64,000 bases of DNA from Sphingobacterium hotanense (GTDB lineage Bacteria; Bacteroidota; Bacteroidia; Sphingobacteriales; Sphingobacteriaceae): positions 4,401,618 through 4,465,617 of the forward strand of contig NZ_CP030848.1 of the NCBI RefSeq assembly GCF_008274825.1, in the 5' to 3' direction. Both the position numbers and the translations under genes were made by a program. Every line of letters starts with the position of its first letter. Position 1 is the stretch's first letter. Shown here piece after piece: positions 1 through 8,908 of the stretch. A model generated the notes under the pieces. The model saw nothing but the letters and a program-made list of their open reading frames with translations. It did no database searches and was not told the DNA's origin.

Positions 1-555
1 AAAATGCTGCTTCTTTTAGGTAATGTATAGCGTCTTTATATTCGCCTATCGTGCAGAAAAAGAAGCCTAAGGAACGGTAGGATTCCTCTGGAATGATCTG
101 ATCGTCATACCGGATATCATCGATCTTAAACGAGGCGTTCATTAAATAAGGCAGGCATTTCTCCAATAAGTTAAATCGATAATAATAATTTGCTAACTCT
201 ATTTGAACCCATAGGCCAAGCGCTTCATCCTCAGACTGGGTCGCCAAATCACGTGCTTTCTTATAATACGCCGTACTTATCGTGTTAATCTGTTCTATCT
301 TGCGGCTAGTACCCCGCCCCATCAATGCATAATAGACCACCTTTTGCTTTACCACATCTCCTTTTAAAGCACGCTGACGCAAGGGTGTTAAAACTCTTTA
401 AGTGCAATAGTATCGGCTCCAAAACTCCTCTCTTTCTGAATAAAATAAGTCAACGAGGCATTGTTGTTGTCCTTTTTTTCGCGTGCTTGGAGCACCAATA
501 AAAACGTCAACAATAAAGATAACATGAGAAATCTTACTGTATAATATCCAGCCAT
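1..555 (-). pseudogene. TPR-like sensor protein, frameshifted and cut by the left edge
   Basis: The reading starts at an ATG at 555 with a hydrophobic leader (VRFLMLSLLLTFLLVL), so the protein is probably exported or membrane-anchored. That frame stops at 388-390. The frame one base away then stays open to the window edge and continues sensibly, with helical text such as YYKKARDLATQSEDEALGLW and LGFFFCTIGEYKDAIHYLKE, typical of tetratricopeptide repeats. The break is at a run of four A (four T on the coding strand). One extra base would join IALKEF to LTPLRQRAL without a stop. This is either a real frameshift mutation or a homopolymer sequencing error. In Bacteroidota such TPR proteins often carry a C-terminal histidine kinase or regulator domain, but that part lies outside the window. 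A TAnnTTTG-type -7 box at 580-587 supports the start at 555. Confidence 0.6.
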
Positions 556-579
556 AAGTTGATTGGCGAGAAGGCCTCG

Positions 580-587
580 CAAATGTA
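580..587 (-). promoter_or_regulatory. Candidate -7 box upstream of the TPR gene
   Basis: On the minus strand this reads TACATTTG, matching the Bacteroidota -7 consensus TAnnTTTG. It sits 25 bases upstream of the ATG at 555. I found no clear TTTG at the expected -33 distance, so the call is tentative. Confidence 0.35.
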
Positions 588-831
588 ATTTTGTGTGATT
601 TTACCACCTAATATACGATAAACCAATACTTCCTGTAAATAAGCGTCGCATATACCCATGTTAAAAATAGATTTGTAAATGATACTCTACACGAATTCCT
701 CGTTAGCTAATCGAATTAAGTTGTGTTACTGAGGATTGCATAGTGAGCATTTCTCCTGCGAACTTTATCAATTGAAAGAGCTTTTTTGTAAATTCGTAGT
801 CTGTGTACACGCACATCAACCACAATAAACT

Positions 832-1389
832 ATGGAAAACCTATTAGCAGAACGTACTAAGGAATTACTCGGCATCTTAAAGAAACGCTTTGAAAAACAT
901 ATGGATCGGCACCTTGGCTTAGACTGGACAGAGGTCGAAAACAAACTGATGAAATCCCCAGCGGCGCTTTCCGCGCTTCATCTCATGGAGGAAACGGAAG
1001 GCGAGCCCGATGTTATAGCCTACGACAAGACTAAGGGAACCATCACTTTTGGCGACTGTAGCGCGGAGAGCCCAAAAGGCCGACGCAGCATCTGCTATGA
1101 TCAAGCCGCTTTAGACTCCCGCAAAGAACATAAACCCAAACAGAGCGCAATGGGGATGGCTAAAGAAATGGGCATAGAAATTATGGATGAGCAGCAATAC
1201 GCCGCCCTGCAAGCCTTAGGAAAATTTGATAATAAAACTTCCTCTTGGCTCAAGACTCCGGATGCAGTGCGGAAACTCGGAGGCGCCATTTTTGGGGATT
1301 ATCGCTACGATCGTGTATTTACCTATCATAACGGAGCAGAATCCTATTATGCCGCACGTGGATTCCGCGGTATAATTGAAATAGCTTAG
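832..1389 (+). CDS. DUF4256 family protein
   Basis: This 185-residue soluble protein has no signal peptide or membrane segment. The text matches DUF4256: a short helical N-terminus (ERTKELLGILKKRFEKHM), a central segment with TFGDCSAESPKGRRS, and a C-terminus with SSWLKTPDAVRKLGG and YHNGAESYYAARGFRG. Length and layout fit a complete family member. No reaction is established for the family, and I infer none. The gene stands alone, with 157 bases before the next gene. An inverted repeat of AAACCCAA (1409-1416) and TTGGGTTT (1456-1463) follows but is too widely spaced to call a terminator. Confidence 0.85.
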   Translation: MENLLAERTKELLGILKKRFEKHMDRHLGLDWTEVENKLMKSPAALSALHLMEETEGEPDVIAYDKTKGTITFGDCSAESPKGRRSICYDQAALDSRKEHKPKQSAMGMAKEMGIEIMDEQQYAALQALGKFDNKTSSWLKTPDAVRKLGGAIFGDYRYDRVFTYHNGAESYYAARGFRGIIEIA

Positions 1390-1546
1390 TCCCTTTCGAA
1401 GCCCTTTCAAACCCAATGTAAAGCCATATGAAAGCTCTTCCGAAGCGACTATATGTTGGGTTTAATTAAACCTTGATTAGCGAGTGACTCAATGAAGTTT
1501 AATCGTTGGCTGCTCGCAGAAACCTAAAACCTAAACCCAAGATCCT

Positions 1547-3106
1547 ATGCTGCGTTTTATCGCTCTTCTTTCTCTATTCATTCTAGCAAATAGCGTTTCG
1601 CTGTCGCATGCACAGCAAAATCCACAGGATATACAGTTTACAAGGCAGGCTGTGAAGCGCTTTATATTCGATGAGCAACAAAAAATCCCGCTGGCATCTT
1701 TGGAACCGAAGAACATCATCGGTTTGAATTCCATGCATCCAGAACTATCCGATGAAGACGGACAGAAAGGATTTACCATAGAAAAGGGACATTTGCGAAT
1801 TACAGGAAGTTCGAGTAAGGCTTCTCGGATTTGGCTTTCCGGATTCAATCCATTTGCCTGTTATCGCATTTCTTTCGCGAGCTTCGATGCAAAGGGCGAA
1901 TTGGGTTTTGAGTTTTCCGACCCAAAACGTGAAAATCGCTTTCAGATCAGTATATCCGCAAAGGGGCAACAGCTCATTCAGGTGCATGCAGATATTGCTC
2001 GCGCAGGGAAGACAGTACTGGACAGCAATATCCTGCAGTATAACGAACCATTAAACCTAGCGAACAGTCAATTGATTTTGCAAATGTTGGGGAGTGGTTT
2101 AGTGCTATATCTACAGCAGGAGGTGCGCCCCGTAGTTATCGCACAGCTAGACTTTAGCCAATATCTCGATCTGCGAGAGAAGGCTCTGATACAAGGCCTC
2201 CAGACTTCCTTATATTCCAGTCTTTCTTCTGGTACAGCGGAAATACAACGAGCGGAAGTTTTTCTGAGCTCGGGAATAGGCTTGGCAGATATCCGGGCGA
2301 TAACCTACGAAAATGGAGATCCAATGTTGGATCAGGATCGCCTTTGGTACACAATGACCGTTCGGGGCAGAGCTTTACCGCATCATTTGCAAGGTGTGTT
2401 CAGTATGAATCCGAATACATTTGACCTCAAGTTCGAGGGCATCATTGTCTTCGATCGTTCGGATGGTATTTTACGTAATGAGGTTGCCTCCCACATTTTT
2501 TACGATCGAAGGGAGCAGGTCTGGCGAGGAATTACGACCGGCTTTAGCGCATATGCAAACCCGAAAAAGGAGAAGAAACAACTTTTAGCCGTAGAGAGCA
2601 AAAAGGATCCCCGCTTTGGTTATTCCGTGATGAGCGCGGTTCCTTTTGGTGTCGTGGGCGATATTGAAGATCCGCATATCCTATATGATGAGAATATGGG
2701 AAAATGGCGCATATTGACCTGCGAAAATATCGACGGCTACCAAGCCATCATGTTAGAATCCGATTTTTGGAATAAGGAATATAGGCGTATCGCAGGTCCC
2801 GTAAAGCATAACTCCACCGGCACTTCGATGCAGAAGATTGATGGTAAACTATATTGTTTTTCCGGGAGCTCGGAGCGCGAGATTTTTATCTACAATTACC
2901 CGAATCTTGAAAAAGTAGGAACATTAAGAATGGATCTTCCTCCTTGGGACAAAGAATCAGGAACGCGAACTTGGCCAAACGTACTGCAATTACCAGCAGG
3001 ATACCCGATGAAGTATATCGCATTGATGATGGATCGCTTCAACTATCCAGGGCTGAAAGGCCCCAACTGGAGCTATGGAGCTTTGTATTTGTACTACGGT
3101 TATTAG
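1547..3106 (+). CDS. Secreted beta-propeller-like protein, possible glycosidase relative
   Basis: The 519-residue product begins with a signal peptide (MLRFIALLSLFILANS, cleavage near SHAQQ). Residues about 30-210 look like a beta-sandwich region. Residues about 220-519 contain repeated blade-like phrases such as GDIEDPHILYDENMGKWRIL and GSSEREIFIYNYPNLEKVG, as in five-bladed propellers of GH43/GH130-type enzymes. The phrase DPHILYD resembles the DP(x)I motif around the catalytic aspartate of such enzymes, but I cannot identify the remaining catalytic residues. It should act in the periplasm or outside the cell. Its stop lies one base from the stop of the convergent psd gene, leaving no room for a terminator. 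Function is unassigned. Confidence 0.6.
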   Translation: MLRFIALLSLFILANSVSLSHAQQNPQDIQFTRQAVKRFIFDEQQKIPLASLEPKNIIGLNSMHPELSDEDGQKGFTIEKGHLRITGSSSKASRIWLSGFNPFACYRISFASFDAKGELGFEFSDPKRENRFQISISAKGQQLIQVHADIARAGKTVLDSNILQYNEPLNLANSQLILQMLGSGLVLYLQQEVRPVVIAQLDFSQYLDLREKALIQGLQTSLYSSLSSGTAEIQRAEVFLSSGIGLADIRAITYENGDPMLDQDRLWYTMTVRGRALPHHLQGVFSMNPNTFDLKFEGIIVFDRSDGILRNEVASHIFYDRREQVWRGITTGFSAYANPKKEKKQLLAVESKKDPRFGYSVMSAVPFGVVGDIEDPHILYDENMGKWRILTCENIDGYQAIMLESDFWNKEYRRIAGPVKHNSTGTSMQKIDGKLYCFSGSSEREIFIYNYPNLEKVGTLRMDLPPWDKESGTRTWPNVLQLPAGYPMKYIALMMDRFNYPGLKGPNWSYGALYLYYGY

Positions 3107-3107
3107 A

Positions 3108-3998
3108 TTAAGCCTTTACGCCGACCTTCTCGCCAATTTTCACTAGCGTTTCGATGCGTTTTTCAGAATGCTCAATAATATCAGCGTCGGGTTTAATGGT
3201 TCCTTTTTTAAAGATCTGCACCACCGTAGAGCCACCATATTCGAAATATCCTTTTTCTTCACCACGACGGAAAGAACCAGCGTCGTAATTGCGCTGCACA
3301 ATCTTACCGACAAGTAAAGCGCCGACTTCCAGGTGTAATACATCACCAAAGTTTTCTGTATGAAGAACTGTTAGTTCACGATAATTTTTAGCGATTAAGG
3401 CCCTTGTTTCGGCAAGTGCCAAGGGGTGCACGGAGTGTAATACGCCTTTAATTTTCACCACCGGATCTTGGGTTCCGTTATCGATATAACCATAGCGGTG
3501 ATAATCGTTTGGTGCCAATCTGTACACAAAGCACCAACCATCCTTATATTGTTCGGCTAATTCCTTATCCTTCAATAAGGCTTCTAAATTATACCAATAG
3601 CCCTTTACAGGAATGCTGCTGACCTGAGCTAGGTCGAAGATCATTAATCTAGAGTCTGCCGGCGATATCAGGTGTTCTGGAGTTTCGTCTATCGGACGAG
3701 CACCTTCTTTAAGCTCCCGAATAAAAAATTCGTTGAAGCATCGGAAGGACTGTATAGGTTCTTTAATCTCATCCACATTGATGTTGTAGTGCTCAATAAA
3801 TTTTGGGATTTGCCCTAAGCTTTTCGGCGAGTTAACATGGCGCGCATAAGCTTTAGACACCATCTTTTTATTGAGTAACGACTTCGTCAAGGCCCTTCCT
3901 AAGGTGTTTTTATATAAGAACGCTAAACCGTTTACTTTATAAGTATTCTCGTATTCAATTTCCTTAGTTTGTCTATTATATAGCTGCGGAACCTTCAT
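3108..3998 (-). CDS. psd: Phosphatidylserine decarboxylase
   Basis: This enzyme converts phosphatidylserine to phosphatidylethanolamine at the inner membrane. The 296-residue protein carries the family signature YRLAPNDYHRYG near residue 145 and the C-terminal self-cleavage motif YGGSTVVQIF near residue 250. The serine in GGST would become the pyruvoyl group. The N-terminus (MKVPQLYNRQTKEIEYE) and length fit the longer PSD form found in Bacteroidota. The gene is convergent with the secreted protein gene, with only one base between stops. A possible -7 box (TAAATTTG on the minus strand, 4019-4026) lies upstream. Phosphatidate cytidylyltransferase, an earlier step of the same pathway, is encoded at 58941-59738. 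Confidence 0.93.
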   Translation of the reverse strand: MKVPQLYNRQTKEIEYENTYKVNGLAFLYKNTLGRALTKSLLNKKMVSKAYARHVNSPKSLGQIPKFIEHYNINVDEIKEPIQSFRCFNEFFIRELKEGARPIDETPEHLISPADSRLMIFDLAQVSSIPVKGYWYNLEALLKDKELAEQYKDGWCFVYRLAPNDYHRYGYIDNGTQDPVVKIKGVLHSVHPLALAETRALIAKNYRELTVLHTENFGDVLHLEVGALLVGKIVQRNYDAGSFRRGEEKGYFEYGGSTVVQIFKKGTIKPDADIIEHSEKRIETLVKIGEKVGVKA

Positions 3999-4138
3999 GT
4001 GATTTACAAATTAAAGCCCAAATTTAATAAATAGCATTCAATTGTGGGTATTTCCGCAAAACTCTTCCTTCCCTGTAGTTTTCCTGTAGCGATAATTAGT
4101 TTTGATACGTATAGCTTATATCCAATAAAAATCATATT

Positions 4139-4744
4139 ATGAATCAATTAGCAAAGTTCAATTTTCTTCTCTTTATCATTTTCCTAGTGACTTCATGTTC
4201 GAAATTCGACTTAGAGTTTGAGGATAAATATGAAAATAGCCTGCGTAAATGGGAAGATTTTAAGAGAGAAAGCAACAACAGCTACAGCTATACGACCTAT
4301 TCGGGCAGCTGGACAGGTTGGTCTGCGGAAATAACTTTAAAGATCGAAAACGGGAAGATTAAGCATGTAAGCTATATTGTTCCTAGTATTGCTCCGACGA
4401 AACGCCCCGAAAATGGCTGGACCAAGGAATCATTTATAGAACCAATGAGAAAAAAAGGCTACTCGGAAGAAGAGCTAAAGAAAGTCGAGGAGCAACGTTT
4501 TTGGGAGAAAATGGAATGGACTGAGGAGGAATCGGATTTAGGTAGCCACGGCGATTATTATTTGCTCACGCTGGACGATGTGTACCGTTTAGCGAAAGAG
4601 AATTGGCTGGTTAAAGGCAAAGGCGTAACTAACTATTTAGAAACTGAGCATGATGGACTAATTTCGAAGGTTGGAAAAATTGAGGAAAATTGTGCAGACG
4701 ACTGCTTTGAAGGCGTGCAAATTACCGCTATTGAAAAGAAATAA
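4139..4744 (+). CDS. Lipoprotein of unknown function, DUF6174-like
   Basis: The 201-residue product has a lipoprotein signal (FLLFIIFLVTSC), with the lipidated cysteine near residue 20. The body starts with a charged helix and then SYSYTTYSGSWTGWSAEITL followed by ENGKIKHVSY. The order of a helix, a strand and a KIxxVxY strand resembles DUF6174-type envelope proteins, though I could not confirm this. The C-terminus has a pair of cysteines (ENCADDCFEG) that might form a disulfide. A TAGTTTTG -7 box at 4097-4104 gives a plausible promoter. The gene is monocistronic and followed by a strong terminator. Confidence 0.65.
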   Translation: MNQLAKFNFLLFIIFLVTSCSKFDLEFEDKYENSLRKWEDFKRESNNSYSYTTYSGSWTGWSAEITLKIENGKIKHVSYIVPSIAPTKRPENGWTKESFIEPMRKKGYSEEELKKVEEQRFWEKMEWTEEESDLGSHGDYYLLTLDDVYRLAKENWLVKGKGVTNYLETEHDGLISKVGKIEENCADDCFEGVQITAIEKK

Positions 4745-4819
4745 ACCTTTCATCATTCCTTGGAAACACCCACGGGGATGAAATTTCTCGATTCCCTTTG
4801 AAAACAAACCGTATAAAAA

Positions 4820-4862
4820 AAGCATTGCTGCTTGATATCAATGATTTCAAGCAGCAATGCTT
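4820..4862. terminator. Bidirectional rho-independent terminator
   Basis: A perfect 16-bp stem, AAGCATTGCTGCTTGA at 4820-4835 paired with its complement at 4847-4862, encloses an 11-base loop. It is flanked by an A run on the left, so it can end transcription from both the lipoprotein gene and the converging small membrane-protein gene. Confidence 0.85.
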
Positions 4863-4878
4863 AATTGTAAACCTTCAT

Positions 4879-5094
4879 TTATTTTTTACCGCCTCTAAGT
4901 ATTGCGACCAAAAGTAGGATGAATACTGCGGCACCAATCACCCAAACCCAAGGCTTGGTGTAAAAAGCTCCACCGTCCCCTTTATCGATATCTACATTGA
5001 TATCCAAACCTTTTTCCTGTGCAAATGCTTGCGCCGACATCAGAATAAACATAATGAATGCGATAGGGCGCATATTAAACATCTCTCTTTTCAT
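4879..5094 (-). CDS. Small exported single-span membrane protein
   Basis: This 71-residue protein has an N-terminal signal sequence (MRPIAFIMFILMSAQAFA), a short acidic glycine-rich linker, and a C-terminal membrane span (WVWVIGAAVFILLLVAIL) ending in RGGKK. The true start may be the ATG of MRPIAF, eight residues in, since the first residues add only MKREMFN. I do not recognise a family. Similar tiny proteins with a cleaved signal and a C-terminal anchor are common in Sphingobacteriaceae. It stands alone, converges on the lipoprotein gene, and shares its terminator. Confidence 0.6.
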   Translation of the reverse strand: MKREMFNMRPIAFIMFILMSAQAFAQEKGLDINVDIDKGDGGAFYTKPWVWVIGAAVFILLLVAILRGGKK

Positions 5095-5292
5095 AGTTCA
5101 CGTAATTTTAAGTTTATAGGATAATAAACAAGGTTGCCCGCTAAATGTTTGGACACAGATTTTTATTTTCGACAAGTAATTTTCGCTAGAACTCTACGAA
5201 AATACGCATACAACGGTGTATTATACCCGAACATAATTCTTGTTCAACCATTTATGTAGCTAGAATGTTCCCCATATAAAATCAATGAAATT

Positions 5293-7485
5293 ATGGATGT
5301 TCTAGGGAATAGTACACAGTTAACACAGCAAACAATCGTTAACGGAAATTTCCACGAGGTCTGTAGCTGGAATTGGAAGGGAATAGACGCAAGCCTTATA
5401 CAGGACAGACGGGAGATTTTATTGCAAGTTCATTTATCGTCGAATGTCTGCCTTTTGACACGCCCCATAACACTCATTGACCAAATAGAAAGCCTTAACA
5501 TTCTACACCATTCCGACTCTGCTGTTCATATTTCCCTAGCATCTGTAATAGGCAACTATGCTATCGAAATCAATTTCGACACAAATTTCGATTTTGCAAT
5601 AGCGTGGAAAACGACATTTACTCCCAAGCGAAATATGCGAAATCTCACCAGAATGGCAGAGAATTTCGTACGGATATCACCACAAAAAGATGCAAGCTCA
5701 GGGGAAATCTATCTAGCGCAGACCCAATTGCGATCCGGGCTCTGCTACTTCCAGGTCAAATCATTACCAGGTAGTCTATTCTATTTCCAAAATTTGACTT
5801 CCCTTAATGAGTTTGCTGAGGATAGTAGGAGTACTTTGGCCGATACGGTAAGAATTGATTTCCCTGATTTTGGTTTCTACCTTCCGGCGGAATTCGAAGG
5901 CATGCTTCAGGCTGGCAAACCATACGTACTAAGCGATGCTCAGCTTTACTATTCATCTATATCCCTAAAAGACGATCTTACGATCTCCGAACAATATGAT
6001 CGCTATCTCTATGCTGCCTATCAGCAGCTGGACAAACCACCTATACGCCTTGCTCCGATACATCGCTATGCCAAAAGGGTTTTAGACGATCTAGCAAATA
6101 CGGTCGGCTGTTGGCAACAAATTGCTGATCACCCATATCTCAATGCCTACATAAACGATTACAAAACCCCTGCTGAGAGCATGGTGCAAGCTGCGGTGTT
6201 ATCTGCGCTGTTCCAATACGGCAACAAGTTCAACAAAACGAAGGCCAAGCAACTCTGCCAAGTTCTGTTGGAAGGAATTGGAGCTTTTTATGACGAAAAG
6301 ATCAAATCGATTGGTCGTTGGATTCCTGATAAGGCGCACCACTTGGATCATTCAGAGGAGCAAAAGAAAGCGCGTATAATGGATTCCTGGTATCTGCACC
6401 ATCCGCTATTACATCTCATTTCCGTTTTAAAAGATTATCCTTTTTCGGGAGGACTGAAGCAGCAAGTCGAAGACTCTCTAGATTACTGTATAAAAGTGGC
6501 GCATCACTTTGATTATCGCTGGCCTATTTTTTATGATATCGATACCTTAGCTGTCGTCAAGCGGGAGGCTCAACCAGGAGATGCGGGGCAGAAGGATGTC
6601 GGCGGACTGTATGCCTTACTGATGCTACAAGCGTATCAGCTTTTTGGGAAAATAAATTTTTTGAAAGAAGCCAAACGTGCTGGCAAGACTCTATTCGACT
6701 ATGGTTTAGAGCTTCTTTATCAGTCCAACAATACCGCATACACAGCTGAAGCACTGGTTTCCTTGTGGTCTGTCAGCAAAGAAGAGAAATATTTATCCTA
6801 CAGCTACCTCTGCTTATCGAATCTACTGCGGAATACGTCCCTATGGAATCGACAATATGGGAATGCCAAGGAATATCCCTCTTTTTTTTCCTTATATCCG
6901 CTAAAGGATGCCCCATACGCTGCCGTGTTTGAAGAACAAGAATGTATCGCATCAATCTATCGTTATCTCAGATTGCTTCAGCAGGAGGGGGCAACGATGC
7001 CTGCTGAATTGGAAGGTATGGCTTGTGAGTATGTGAAATACGCTTCAGCGCGTGTACCTTACTATTCTCCTGCACTCCTCCCTGCCGACATTCTAGCTGA
7101 AGAACCGAAGACGGGCTACTTATTGGCGGATTCATGGATACCCTTGGAAGACCTCGGTGATGGATGGGATCCTGTCGGACAGGTGGGCCAAGAGGTTTAC
7201 GGCGCAGGCGCCCTATTTCAGCTGGCTCATCTGCAACTTATTCCATTGGCGGAAGATCAGTTCTGTCATCTTGATTATCCCTACGTCCTCGTTTCCGACG
7301 GAGACAAGCGTACGGTGGTTCATGTTTTTGGAGACAAACAGTTTTCCTTCAATCTACAACTGGTCGGTCGCCGTCGTCATCAGTACAGCATAACTTCAGA
7401 AAATGGGGAAAAAATAGTTTTAGACCGCTACAATAAAACGTATGAATTTGCAGGCGGACAGAGAATCACAATTAATCGTATATGA
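5293..7485 (+). CDS. Large protein of unknown function with an alpha/alpha-barrel-like core
   Basis: The 730-residue product has no signal peptide. Residues 1-240 are strand-rich. Residues about 250-620 are helical and dotted with aromatic, histidine and acidic clusters (KAHHLDHSEEQKKARIMDSW, HHFDYRWPIFYDIDTLAVV), like (alpha/alpha)6 or (alpha/alpha)7 toroids of polysaccharide-active enzymes. Residues about 640-730 form a C-terminal strand-rich cap. No catalytic signature could be assigned. The SDR gene starts one base after its stop, and the DUF6766-like gene follows 12 bases further on, so the three probably form one operon. A role in carbohydrate handling is only an inference from the fold-like pattern and from the GH130/GT4 cluster nearby. 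Confidence 0.6.
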   Translation: MDVLGNSTQLTQQTIVNGNFHEVCSWNWKGIDASLIQDRREILLQVHLSSNVCLLTRPITLIDQIESLNILHHSDSAVHISLASVIGNYAIEINFDTNFDFAIAWKTTFTPKRNMRNLTRMAENFVRISPQKDASSGEIYLAQTQLRSGLCYFQVKSLPGSLFYFQNLTSLNEFAEDSRSTLADTVRIDFPDFGFYLPAEFEGMLQAGKPYVLSDAQLYYSSISLKDDLTISEQYDRYLYAAYQQLDKPPIRLAPIHRYAKRVLDDLANTVGCWQQIADHPYLNAYINDYKTPAESMVQAAVLSALFQYGNKFNKTKAKQLCQVLLEGIGAFYDEKIKSIGRWIPDKAHHLDHSEEQKKARIMDSWYLHHPLLHLISVLKDYPFSGGLKQQVEDSLDYCIKVAHHFDYRWPIFYDIDTLAVVKREAQPGDAGQKDVGGLYALLMLQAYQLFGKINFLKEAKRAGKTLFDYGLELLYQSNNTAYTAEALVSLWSVSKEEKYLSYSYLCLSNLLRNTSLWNRQYGNAKEYPSFFSLYPLKDAPYAAVFEEQECIASIYRYLRLLQQEGATMPAELEGMACEYVKYASARVPYYSPALLPADILAEEPKTGYLLADSWIPLEDLGDGWDPVGQVGQEVYGAGALFQLAHLQLIPLAEDQFCHLDYPYVLVSDGDKRTVVHVFGDKQFSFNLQLVGRRRHQYSITSENGEKIVLDRYNKTYEFAGGQRITINRI

Positions 7486-7486
7486 T

Positions 7487-8218
7487 ATGAATAGAACAAA
7501 AAAAATCTTTTTAACTGGCGGTACGGCAGGTATCGGCAGAGCGACGACACTCCAGTTGGCTGAAGAAGGCTTCGATGTATTTGTTATCGGTCGGGACGGG
7601 CAGAAATTGGACGATTTGTTAAACGACGCGAAGGACTTAGGGGTAGCGGATCGCATCGCTTACGAACTACAGGACTTAACAGACCAAGCAGCACTTCCAG
7701 ATTTCTTGCGCAGCGTTTGGGAATCTCATGGTCCTTTTGACGTGTTGATCAACAATGCCAGCGTAGGCTTCTCAGGCGTGGTTGATGCAGAACATCAAGA
7801 CATAGTTTATATGACCAAGACAAACTTAGATGCCTACCTTCTTTTATCCAGTTTTTTCGCTGAGAGGATGATCGCACAAAAAATTGAGGGCGATATTATC
7901 AATATCGGATCGATGAGTTCGGATACCCGAGACGGAGGTAGTTCTGGGTATGTAGCAAGCAAAGCGGGCATACAAGGATTTACGGAGGCGCTTCGTAAAG
8001 AAATAAATCCGCACAACATTCGAGTCACATTGATTGAGCCGGGTTCGGTAGGAACCGATATGCAGTCGCCTTCTCCCGAGGAACAAGCTGAACTGCAAGA
8101 AAAAAAAGAGATGTTAAAGGCGGAAGATATATCGCGTCTGATCAGTTTTGTCATAAATCAAGACCGACGGGTCACCATCGTAGAAGTCAAAGTAAAACCA
8201 TTACGGCAATTTATCTAA
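7487..8218 (+). CDS. Short-chain dehydrogenase/reductase (SDR)
   Basis: This is a classical NAD(P)-dependent SDR of 243 residues. It shows the Rossmann glycine motif TGGTAGIG near the N-terminus, NNASVGF in the middle, the catalytic serine in INIGSMSS, and the YVASKAG active site (YxxxK). A PGSV segment follows strand 6 as usual. I chose the ATG at 7487, directly after the upstream stop, because the earlier ATG at 7442 would add 15 residues with no homology pattern. The substrate cannot be predicted. Tight spacing indicates translational coupling to the 730-residue protein gene. Confidence 0.88.
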   Translation: MNRTKKIFLTGGTAGIGRATTLQLAEEGFDVFVIGRDGQKLDDLLNDAKDLGVADRIAYELQDLTDQAALPDFLRSVWESHGPFDVLINNASVGFSGVVDAEHQDIVYMTKTNLDAYLLLSSFFAERMIAQKIEGDIINIGSMSSDTRDGGSSGYVASKAGIQGFTEALRKEINPHNIRVTLIEPGSVGTDMQSPSPEEQAELQEKKEMLKAEDISRLISFVINQDRRVTIVEVKVKPLRQFI

Positions 8219-8230
8219 TATCAGTTTTTT

Positions 8231-8890
8231 ATGCAACGAAATTTTTGGTATAGAAATAGTCTATCGATTGTTTTTATAGCGCTTTTTATTTTAGCCTTAA
8301 TTGCGCAGGTTTATTTTGGCTGGAAAGAACAAGCATCGCTATATCAGGAAGAAGGTTCATTCTTAGGATTCTCGACTTATCTGACCAGTGGACATTTTCT
8401 GTCGGCTACCTTCGAGAATTTTCAAAGTGAGTTTCTGCAGATGGCCATGTATGTGATTCTAACGATTTCTTTGCGCCAAATCGGTTCGGCAGAATCAAAA
8501 AAACTTTCAGGTACGGAAGAGGTGGATCGAGAGCCGGTTGCACATCGCGACGCTCCCCGGCCTGTAAAGCAAGGTGGGTGGCGCCTTATGCTCTACAAGC
8601 GATCGCTTTCTATTGCCTTTATAGTCCTCTTCTTGTTCTCCTGGATTGGACATTTATACGGCAGTTTTCTCAATGTTAATGAAGAGCATGCTTTGAAAAA
8701 GGAGCCGTTAGTTGGCTTATCGGAATTCCTGACGGAACCTACGTTTTGGTTCGAAACCTTTCAGAATTGGCAGAGCGAATTTCTGTCTGTTGCATCAATC
8801 GTTATTTTGTCGATTTACTTGCGTCAAAAGGGCTCACCGGAATCAAAACCGGTCGATAGCCCACATATGGAGACAGGAAAGGGCGGCTAA
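8231..8890 (+). CDS. DUF6766-like membrane protein, internally duplicated
   Basis: The 219-residue protein consists of two similar halves, about residues 8-90 and 120-205. Both contain SLSI(V/A)FI, a membrane helix, GFSTYL or GLSEFL, the phrase F(E/Q)N(F/W)QSEFL, a second helix and SLRQ or YLRQ followed by GS(A/P)ESK. This gives four membrane helices in total, joined by a charged linker. The repeat unit looks like the DUF6766 family, whose role is unknown. It ends the SDR operon, and its last codons are part of a terminator hairpin. Confidence 0.7.
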   Translation: MQRNFWYRNSLSIVFIALFILALIAQVYFGWKEQASLYQEEGSFLGFSTYLTSGHFLSATFENFQSEFLQMAMYVILTISLRQIGSAESKKLSGTEEVDREPVAHRDAPRPVKQGGWRLMLYKRSLSIAFIVLFLFSWIGHLYGSFLNVNEEHALKKEPLVGLSEFLTEPTFWFETFQNWQSEFLSVASIVILSIYLRQKGSPESKPVDSPHMETGKGG

Positions 8891-8900
8891 TCAGCCGCCC
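8881..8900. terminator. Terminator overlapping the end of the DUF6766-like gene
   Basis: GGGCGGCT at 8881-8888 pairs with AGCCGCCC at 8893-8900 around a four-base loop, followed by CTTATTTATT. The left arm includes the last codons and stop of the upstream gene. It lies between convergent genes and may serve both. Confidence 0.75.
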
Positions 8901-8908
8901 CTTATTTA

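Noticed and set aside
1409-1463. Terminator after the DUF4256 gene
   Set aside because: The eight-base arms are about 40 bases apart, too loose for an intrinsic terminator.
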